Source: JBDKTH01 sp964558295
GTDB lineage: Bacteria > Planctomycetota > Planctomycetia > Pirellulales > Thermoguttaceae
Assembly: GCA_964558295.1 (NCBI GenBank)
Contig: CAZLDQ010000198.1
Location: 1 to 10,710 of the forward strand
Length of the DNA: 10,710 nucleotides
Direction of reading: 5' to 3'
The notes under the pieces: generated by a model
Seen by the model: only the letters and a program-made list of their open reading frames with translations
What the model was told of the DNA's origin: nothing
Databases searched by the model: none
Made by a program: the position numbers and the translations under genes
Part shown: positions 6,639-10,710 of the stretch, one piece after another
How positions within the stretch are numbered: position 1 is the first letter of the stretch
How the letters are laid out: each line of letters starts with the position of its first letter

Positions 6639-6950
6639 AATAAACGGGAAGTGAATCACCCCTGATTGGCCAACCTTTGAACAAACGACGCTTGCTATCG
6701 CCCGGAGAGGTCCAACTCCTCTCGCTGGGCACGTTCGGTATTCTTGCAGGGAATCACCAAAGTCCCCACGGCCAGCAGAAGAAGACAGGCGAACGTCCCC
6801 TCCATTAAACTGGCCACGGCCCATTCCTATCCAAGTAGTGGTGGCCAATCGTGCCCCGATCCGAGAGACAACGGAGAAACGGCGGGCAAACCCAACGGAT
6901 GATGGCCGGGTGACAGCCCCCGCCTCGCACCGGAGGAGCGAGGCGGGGGC
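6639..6950 (+). ncRNA. Candidate structured non-coding RNA between motif copies 6 and 7
   Basis: A gene-free stretch of about 310 nt has the layout of a transcription unit: motif copy 6 at its left edge and a 13-bp hairpin at its right edge. Inside, GAGAGG (6705-6710) pairs with CCTCTC (6718-6723), flanked by GCCC (6700-6703) and GGGC (6727-6730), making an interrupted stem. I do not recognise any known RNA: the usual conserved blocks of RNase P RNA, tmRNA or group II introns are not seen. Long frames crossing it lack ribosome-binding sites and protein-like composition. The ends are guesses from the flanking signals. Confidence 0.35.
6916..6950 (+). terminator. 13-bp hairpin, terminator-like
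   Basis: GCCCCCGCCTCGC (6916-6928) and GCGAGGCGGGGGC (6938-6950) form a perfect 13-bp stem with a 9-nt loop. Only a weak pyrimidine stretch (ATTCTCGTTG) follows. It is the strongest stem in the window and lies 37 nt before motif copy 7. Confidence 0.65.
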
Positions 6951-6986
6951 ATTCTCGTTGACAAGGGAAGGTGGACCGCAGAATAG

Positions 6987-6995
6987 AAATTGTAC
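6987..6995 (+). promoter_or_regulatory. Island motif copy 7 (AAATTGTAC)
   Basis: A perfect copy 52 nt before the ATG at 7048. The tail of the motif pairs downstream, ACTACCAA (6994-7001) with TTGGTGGT (7011-7018), with one G-T pair and a 9-nt loop. A TTGACA (6958-6963) lies 23 nt upstream. Confidence 0.7.
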
Positions 6996-7047
6996 TACCA
7001 ACCATCGTGATTGGTGGTATCCCGCCATCCCTATCAGGAACAGTCCT

Positions 7048-7335
7048 ATGCCCAAGTTCCCTCTCGGCCAACTGCTGGCAACCCCTGGCGCTTTGACTGC
7101 ACTTGAGGCGAGTGCTCAAAGCCCTGCCGAGTTCCTCGGTCGTCACGCTCAAGGGGATTGGGGAGAAATCTGCGCCGCAGATTCACAACTCAACGACGCC
7201 GCCGTGGTAGACGGGAGCAGACTGCTGTCCGCCTACCGGACCAGCAAGGGAGTCAAGCTCTGGATCATCACGGAGGCCGCCGACGATCAGGGGAACCGGG
7301 CGGCCACCACGATCCTCCTCCCCGAGGAGTATTGA
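7048..7335 (+). CDS. Conserved plasmid-associated small protein (LGQLLATPGAL type)
   Basis: A 95-residue protein of a pattern I recognise from plasmids and integrative elements. It has an N-terminal LGQLLATPGALTALE, a central FLGRHAQGDWGEIC and a C-terminal LLSAYRTSKGVKLWIITEA, ending in TTILLPEEY. Its function is unknown. In databases such proteins are sometimes labelled as type I restriction subunit M, which their size makes improbable. The frame is open upstream to 6838, but only the ATG at 7048 agrees with the conserved N-terminus; CAGGAAC upstream is a weak ribosome-binding site. It follows motif copy 7 and precedes the recombinase. Such proteins commonly keep company with ArdC and DUF6117-like genes, as here. 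Confidence 0.75.
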   Translation: MPKFPLGQLLATPGALTALEASAQSPAEFLGRHAQGDWGEICAADSQLNDAAVVDGSRLLSAYRTSKGVKLWIITEAADDQGNRAATTILLPEEY

Positions 7336-7404
7336 TTCCCGATTTCGCATAATGCCCCGTCCACGAAATAATCCACGTCCCCGAACAACAAAAGGAACCC
7401 CAAG

Positions 7405-8139
7405 ATGCCCAAAGAACCGGACAATCGCGCATCGCAAACAGGAAAAGCGAAATCGGACAAGGCCAAGATCGTGGCCCAGATTGCCCGAATCGTCAGGCGG
7501 GAAGGGCTGGACTACGACGATTGGCGGTACGTTTCCAAGCGGGTCCGTGAGGAGTGCGACCTGAAACCGGCCAAGCGGGGACGGAAATTGCCGAAGGTGC
7601 TGACCGCCGACGAATTCCGCCGCTTCTACCGGCTGGTCGATCAGGCCGACGATGTTCAGCACGCCCTCATGCTGCGGTTGCTGTTCTACACGGGTGTCAG
7701 GGTCAGCGAGCTTTGCGCGATCCAGGTGGGGGATGTGGACCTGGAAGCCTGCAAGATCAGAGTCAACCAGGGCAAGGGAAGTAAGGATCGGTACGTCCTC
7801 TTCGGCAAGACCTTCGCCACGGCCCTGCGAACCCACATCGCGGCCAACCCCAAGAATCGGTGGCTGTTCCAAACGGCCCGGAGTGGGAGGTTCTCGACAC
7901 GTCGGGTCCAGCAGATCGTCAAGCAGTACGCAGAGCGGGCCGGAGTCCGTGCCAGTCCACATACGTTTCGGCACCAGGCCATCACTTGGTTAACTCGGCA
8001 TTCTGGAATGGCCGATGCGGAACTCCAACTGATCACCGGCCACTCGCGTCGGGAGACTCTGGCCATTTACCAGCACGTCGCCCTAGATGGCGAATTGGAG
8101 AAGAAGTATCAGGAGGCCATGAGGCAGGCGGACCTATAG
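7405..8139 (+). CDS. Tyrosine recombinase / integrase
   Basis: The 244-residue protein has all the catalytic residues of the XerD/phage-integrase family: Arg99 in TGVRVSEL, Lys in GKGSKDR (124-127), the His-x-x-Arg box HTFR at 186-189, His213 in ITGHS, and the nucleophile Tyr222 in LAIYQHV. It would cut and rejoin DNA through a 3'-phosphotyrosine link. The part before the catalytic domain is about 65 residues, shorter than the usual core-binding domain, with a basic, low-complexity first 20 residues. The ATG at 7405 follows AAAAGGAACCCC. No motif copy lies just upstream; the nearest is copy 7 before the preceding gene, so the two may be cotranscribed. No tRNA or att repeat is visible nearby. 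It could integrate the island, resolve dimers, or act on repeats within the array. Confidence 0.92.
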   Translation: MPKEPDNRASQTGKAKSDKAKIVAQIARIVRREGLDYDDWRYVSKRVREECDLKPAKRGRKLPKVLTADEFRRFYRLVDQADDVQHALMLRLLFYTGVRVSELCAIQVGDVDLEACKIRVNQGKGSKDRYVLFGKTFATALRTHIAANPKNRWLFQTARSGRFSTRRVQQIVKQYAERAGVRASPHTFRHQAITWLTRHSGMADAELQLITGHSRRETLAIYQHVALDGELEKKYQEAMRQADL

Positions 8140-8178
8140 CCGGATACGAGAACGGAGGATGTCTTGTTGCAGAATTAG

Positions 8179-8187
8179 AAATTGGAC
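8179..8187 (+). promoter_or_regulatory. Island motif copy 8 (AAATTGGAC)
   Basis: A variant with the same G as copy 1. It continues into a small palindrome, AATTG-GA-CAATT (8180-8191). It lies 40 nt after the recombinase stop and 89 nt before the ATG at 8277. CTTTT/AAAAG (8192-8203) follows as a further short inverted repeat. Confidence 0.55.
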
Positions 8188-8276
8188 AATTCTTTTGGAA
8201 AAGCCTGAAACTTGGTCCCATACGGGCCGGTATCAAACCCAGTGCGGGACTCCTTTTCCTTTGGGGCTCCAAACCC

Positions 8277-8693
8277 ATGAGCGAACAGCAACGTTTTTTC
8301 GTACAGACGACGGGCCCCACAACTTTCCCGCGTTACCGAATTCTCGATTGCGGGAAGGGCTTCTGGACGGGCGACAACTGGGATATGGATGAATCGCGGG
8401 CCTGCCTCTACCACCAATTCGAAGACGCCGCTGCCGACTTGCGGGCAATCAAAATACACGAGAATGCCGACAAGGCCCGGAGGCGGCTCAAGGCTACCGT
8501 AATGGTTGACCTGATTGGCGATGGCGAAGTGAACATCGAGCAGCTTGCTGATCACCTGGCCGACGTCGCCCGCCTTACCACCACCGATAATCCACCTGGA
8601 ATGCTGCTATTCCTGCGCATAGACTGGGGAACGCTTGAGGAAGCTGACACAAACCCGCTAGGTGGCTCTCCCGCTGACGATCATTCGGCCTAG
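8277..8693 (+). CDS. Hypothetical protein, 138 aa
   Basis: A 138-residue soluble protein starting MSEQQRFFVQTTGPTTFPRYRILD, with a probable helical middle (DAAADLRAIKIHENADKARRRLKATVMVDLIG) and an acidic tail. No family, signal peptide or membrane segment is recognised. The frame is open far upstream, through the recombinase gene in another frame, so the start is uncertain. The ATG at 8277 is the first one clear of the recombinase, with only TTTGGGG as a poor ribosome-binding site, itself in a 5-bp hairpin (TTTGG/CCAAA). It is convergent with the small membrane protein gene across a short hairpin. Confidence 0.65.
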   Translation: MSEQQRFFVQTTGPTTFPRYRILDCGKGFWTGDNWDMDESRACLYHQFEDAAADLRAIKIHENADKARRRLKATVMVDLIGDGEVNIEQLADHLADVARLTTTDNPPGMLLFLRIDWGTLEEADTNPLGGSPADDHSA

Positions 8694-8701
8694 CATTCGT
8701 T

Positions 8702-8720
8702 ATGTCCGGGCTCCGGACAT
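8702..8720. terminator. Hairpin between convergent genes
   Basis: ATGTCCGG (8702-8709) and CCGGACAT (8713-8720) form a perfect 8-bp stem with a 3-nt loop, in the 27-nt gap between two converging genes. The placement fits a bidirectional terminator, but neither side has a T-tract. Confidence 0.5.
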
Positions 8721-8897
8721 TCAGCGGAAGATCCATTTCCACAGTGCCCAGAACAACAGACTCCAGAGCAGGTAAATCAAGAATCCAGCCGCGATTCCGG
8801 CAAGTAGCGGAATCGCGGCGATGAAGAACGGCGCAGCCATCAACAGCCCAAGAGCAACGATGCAGCCAGCACCGGCATTGGATTCGTTCGTCATCAT
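8721..8897 (-). CDS. Two-helix small membrane protein, 58 aa
   Basis: A short minus-strand gene with tandem ATGs (8897 and 8894) and the best Shine-Dalgarno of the window, GGAGGT (8905-8900). Spacing favours the second ATG. The product starts MMTNESNAGAG and continues with two hydrophobic stretches, about residues 13-29 (IVALGLLMAAPFFIAAI) and 31-51 (containing FLIYLLWSLLFWALW), and ends KWIFR. Two membrane helices with a positive C-terminus make an integral inner-membrane protein probable. A motif copy lies 19 nt before the first ATG, tying this gene to the plus-strand island although it faces the other way. Small membrane proteins of this kind include toxins, holin-like proteins and regulators of membrane complexes; nothing here decides among them. 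A perfect inverted repeat (8789-8799 with 8808-8818) lies within the coding region. Confidence 0.75.
   Translation of the reverse strand: MMTNESNAGAGCIVALGLLMAAPFFIAAIPLLAGIAAGFLIYLLWSLLFWALWKWIFR
8789..8818. repeat. 11-bp inverted repeat within the small membrane protein gene
   Basis: CCGCGATTCCG (8789-8799) and CGGAATCGCGG (8808-8818) are perfect complements with an 8-nt loop. They encode the AAIPLLAGIAA region between the two membrane segments. It may be a repetitive-codon by-product or a real mRNA structure. Confidence 0.5.
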
Positions 8898-8916
8898 GCA
8901 CCTCCGACAGGTGGAA

Positions 8917-8925
8917 GTACAATTT
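8917..8925 (-). promoter_or_regulatory. Island motif copy 9 (AAATTGTAC on minus strand)
   Basis: A perfect copy in reverse orientation, context GAAACCGGAAATTGTACTTC. It is 19 nt before the first ATG of the minus-strand membrane protein gene. The following ACTTCC can pair with the Shine-Dalgarno GGAGGT (one G-T pair), so the element and the ribosome-binding site may form one hairpin. Confidence 0.7.
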
Positions 8926-8993
8926 CCGGTTTCGGGCGACTCATACGCTCTTGACGGAGTCGGTCAATGACCTGGATACTCCAAACATCGCAT

Positions 8994-9728
8994 CTACATT
9001 CTCAATCTGTGTTTGGCGATCAATCCTGCTTGCCGAATCGTATTCATCGACCGTTTGTCGTCTCTCACTTCCGCCACGCCGAGGAGCAACAACGCCCGTT
9101 GGGAAAACGCGGGAAATTGCTTCTTGTCCACCGTCTTTGCCGCTTCCTTCAGATCGTTGACCCGCTCTTTCAAGTCAAAATCAGCGGGAATTAGCACGGG
9201 TTCGATCCAGCCCGCGTGGCATCCCTCATAGAAACCTTTGAGTTTCACCCATAATTCCAGTTTCTTTTCGCCTTTCAGCTTCACAGCAAAGCGGCCTGCT
9301 GGCTGAGAGCTTGTAACAGCTTCACTTTTCCAGAGAATGTCTTTGTTTGCTGAAACGATGAAGGTGAGCGTGCTGCCCTCGCGAGGTTTTTCATCGGTGA
9401 ACCCACAGCCGCCGACGATGCCATCATATTCCTTGTCGAGGGTAAACGTGAGAGCGGAGAAGCCGTTGTGACCGGCTGGGTGAGCGGAGAGGCTATGCTC
9501 CCCTCCCACTCCACCGATGTGGAGCGTCTGGACCAGCGGCCAGCCGGGACCAAATCTCTTCACGACATCAGGCGTGATCGTACTGAGATAGACCAATCCA
9601 TCTTCGGTAGGGATGGTTACGATCTCTTTCTCCGTGACCTTCCTCCCGACCTCATCAAGATTGGGTAGTTCTAGTTCCTGCGCGGCGGCAACGCTACTAA
9701 TCGCTGCCAGGATCAGAATGTGTCTCAC
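8994..9728 (-). CDS. Secreted NPCBM-like domain protein
   Basis: The GTG at 9728 is chosen because AAGGAG lies 8 nt upstream and it opens on a signal peptide (MRHILILAAISSVAAAQ, with cleavage likely after the Ala run). The 244-residue product is therefore exported. Residues about 45-180 resemble the NPCBM fold, a beta-sandwich thought to bind carbohydrate: LVYLSTITP, then TLHIGGVGGEHSLSAHP, FTLDKEYDGIVGGCGF, GSTLTFIVSANKDILWKSEAV and the closing CHAGWIEPVLI. Two cysteines (about 108 and 170) could form a disulfide. The C-terminal 60 residues are helical and charged (DFDLKERVNDLKEAAKTV). NPCBM-like proteins are common in planctomycetes. No motif copy precedes the gene, so it is probably host flank and not island. 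The domain call is from pattern recognition; confidence in export is higher than in ligand. Confidence 0.75.
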   Translation of the reverse strand: MRHILILAAISSVAAAQELELPNLDEVGRKVTEKEIVTIPTEDGLVYLSTITPDVVKRFGPGWPLVQTLHIGGVGGEHSLSAHPAGHNGFSALTFTLDKEYDGIVGGCGFTDEKPREGSTLTFIVSANKDILWKSEAVTSSQPAGRFAVKLKGEKKLELWVKLKGFYEGCHAGWIEPVLIPADFDLKERVNDLKEAAKTVDKKQFPAFSQRALLLLGVAEVRDDKRSMNTIRQAGLIAKHRLRM

Positions 9729-9746
9729 GGGCTTGACTCCTTCTTC

Positions 9747-9765
9747 TTTCGATTCAGAATCGAAA
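9747..9765. promoter_or_regulatory. 19-bp perfect palindrome, candidate operator
   Basis: TTTCGATTC-A-GAATCGAAA is a perfect 9-1-9 palindrome. It lies 18 nt before the GTG of the NPCBM-like gene, directly upstream of its ribosome-binding site. Its length and AT-rich core fit a dimeric repressor site. Terminator function is less likely because the T-run is on the wrong side for the minus strand. It contains two GANTC sequences. Confidence 0.5.
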
Positions 9766-9850
9766 ACACCAAGCAACGAACGTCAAGGACTGGGACGTCA
9801 GGAAGGACCGGACGTGAGACATTGCCACTCCTGGATCTCGTGTTGTCCAT

Positions 9851-10710
9851 TCAGTGACTTTTCTTCCTGCGGGCGTCTTCTATCATTGTTCTGAACGACT
9901 CAACAGCTTTGTCGTACTCTTGCCGTTCTTCAGGGCTCATTCTTTCCAGCATCTTGTTACGTGCTTCACGTCGGTCTCTGTGCTCCTTTGTTTCGACGCC
10001 GAGAATGTACGGATTGCGAGCATTTCCCCCGTAGTACACGAAAATATCGTTATCTCCATTGTCATAGACCATTTCCTTGAAGTCGGATTGTTCCAAAATC
10101 GTGAGGCTGTCCTCATTGTTTGGGTTCGAACCGATGGCTCTGGCCAACTCTCTTGCCATGTGTGTCCTGTGTTCTTTGGTTTGGACCGTCCAATTGGTCT
10201 TCTTGCCGTCCCCAAACACCTGCCTAACATCGGTCTCTGTCCGCATGTTGGCAAACGCCTCCTTGACTTGTGGTGTAGTCATGCCTAATCGCCCTTGCCG
10301 CTCACGTTGCGCTCTTTCACGATCAAGCTTCGTCACTTCCAACAGCGCGAGCGCCTCTCTTGTACTGAGGTAGAGCGATGTTTCGCGATCAAGGGCTCGT
10401 TCGATCATTTTCTTAGCCTTAGCAACGTCGTGAGCGGCATAGTAGTCGATCACATGGGAAAGAATAATTGGTAGCTCGGATGATGCGGCCTGCGAATTAT
10501 TAGTCAGCAGTTGCTCGTATTTCATCACGGCCTCTGCTTGTTTGCCAGATTGCCACAACTGGTGAGCTTCTGCCAACTCCTTTCTAGCAGCCTTTTCCAT
10601 TTGAGCAGTGTTGATTATGGTCGGGATTGCAATGGCTAGCCATACGGCGGCCCATACCTGTAGTGTTTCAGCCCAAATGGCACAGCGGCTAAGGTAGGTG
10701 ACGGCCTCCT
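9851..10710 (-). CDS. Membrane-anchored TPR-like protein, 5' end beyond window
   Basis: The frame from the stop at 9851 is open to the window edge, so the start is not seen. The ATG at 10600 has no Shine-Dalgarno, and the 36 codons before it read like protein, including a hydrophobic stretch (LQVWAAVWLAIAIPTII) that would make a membrane anchor. After it, HQLWQSGKQAEAVMKYEQLL and the following helices (to about AKKMIERALDRETSLYLS) resemble one or two tetratricopeptide repeats. The middle and C-terminal parts are charged and helical (RQGRLGMTTPQVKEAF, RDRREARNKMLERMSPEERQEYDKAVESF) with a short strand region NDIFVYYGGN between. I recognise no overall family. It is transcribed toward the NPCBM-like gene, 122 nt away. 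A role in a protein-protein complex at the membrane is inferred from the repeats only. Confidence 0.7.
   Translation of the reverse strand, partial: EAVTYLSRCAIWAETLQVWAAVWLAIAIPTIINTAQMEKAARKELAEAHQLWQSGKQAEAVMKYEQLLTNNSQAASSELPIILSHVIDYYAAHDVAKAKKMIERALDRETSLYLSTREALALLEVTKLDRERAQRERQGRLGMTTPQVKEAFANMRTETDVRQVFGDGKKTNWTVQTKEHRTHMARELARAIGSNPNNEDSLTILEQSDFKEMVYDNGDNDIFVYYGGNARNPYILGVETKEHRDRREARNKMLERMSPEERQEYDKAVESFRTMIEDARRKKSH

Noticed and set aside
6838..7047. N-terminal extension of the gene at 7048
   Set aside because: The extension would translate the 13-bp hairpin and motif copy 7. The conserved N-terminus of the family begins at the ATG at 7048.
6489..7055. 188-codon minus-strand frame across the gene-free stretch
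   Set aside because: It has no ribosome-binding site, overlaps a real gene at one end and two motif copies, and its translation is low-complexity and not protein-like.
7183..7974. 263-codon minus-strand frame opposite the recombinase
   Set aside because: It is antisense to two genes with clear family features; its Pro/Gly-rich translation is a shadow of GC-rich codons.
7860..8276. Upstream extension of the 138-residue gene into the recombinase gene
   Set aside because: The extension runs in another frame through the catalytic end of the recombinase and then through motif copy 8. The reading is not protein-like before the ATG at 8277.
2934..8925. The repeated motif as a CRISPR-type array
   Set aside because: The copies are only about 9-17 nt, are irregularly spaced by hundreds of bases with genes in between, and one is inverted. 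No cas genes are present.

Overview
The window looks like part of a bacterial chromosome or large plasmid carrying an accessory island. It is GC-rich and uses ATG and GTG starts. Many genes lack a clear Shine-Dalgarno sequence. The flank holds a secreted protein with an NPCBM-like fold and a membrane-anchored TPR-like protein. This suggests a planctomycete, possibly Gemmata-like, but that rests on gene content and style and is an inference of modest confidence.

Layout. (1) 22-2543, minus strand: a type I restriction-modification pair, hsdM followed by a short hsdS, overlapping by 4 nt. The hsdS frame stops after a single target-recognition domain. No hsdR is in the window. (2) 2544-2978: a gene-free stretch with inverted repeats and a possible 41-codon ORF or dispersed repeat. 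(3) 2979-8693, plus strand: an island of an ArdC-type antirestriction protein, an AAA+ ATPase, a run of small mostly unrecognised proteins (one resembling DUF6117, one a conserved plasmid-associated type), a structured gene-free segment that may encode an RNA, a tyrosine recombinase and a further orphan. (4) 8721-10710, minus strand: a 58-residue two-helix membrane protein, a secreted NPCBM-like protein, and a TPR-like membrane protein cut by the window end.

The most striking feature is a short sequence, consensus GAAATTGTAC followed by KT (K = G or T), found nine times. Seven copies contain exact AATTGTAC and two have AAATTGGAC. All nine lie in the same orientation as the next gene, most of them 19-92 nt before its start codon. 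One copy sits on the minus strand in front of the minus-strand membrane-protein gene, so the motif follows the genes and not the strand. Most copies are followed or bracketed by inverted repeats whose sequences differ from copy to copy. The first and last copies (2934 and 8925) delimit the island, which suggests a shared promoter or operator class, or a cassette boundary. One copy (6627) has no protein gene after it. It is followed by about 300 nt of structured sequence ending in a 13-bp hairpin, the best candidate here for an undescribed non-coding RNA.

How the parts may work together: ArdC and the recombinase fit a mobile element that must survive host restriction, and the AAA+ ATPase could serve its replication or maintenance. 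The small proteins probably share control through the repeated motif. None of this is proven by the sequence alone.
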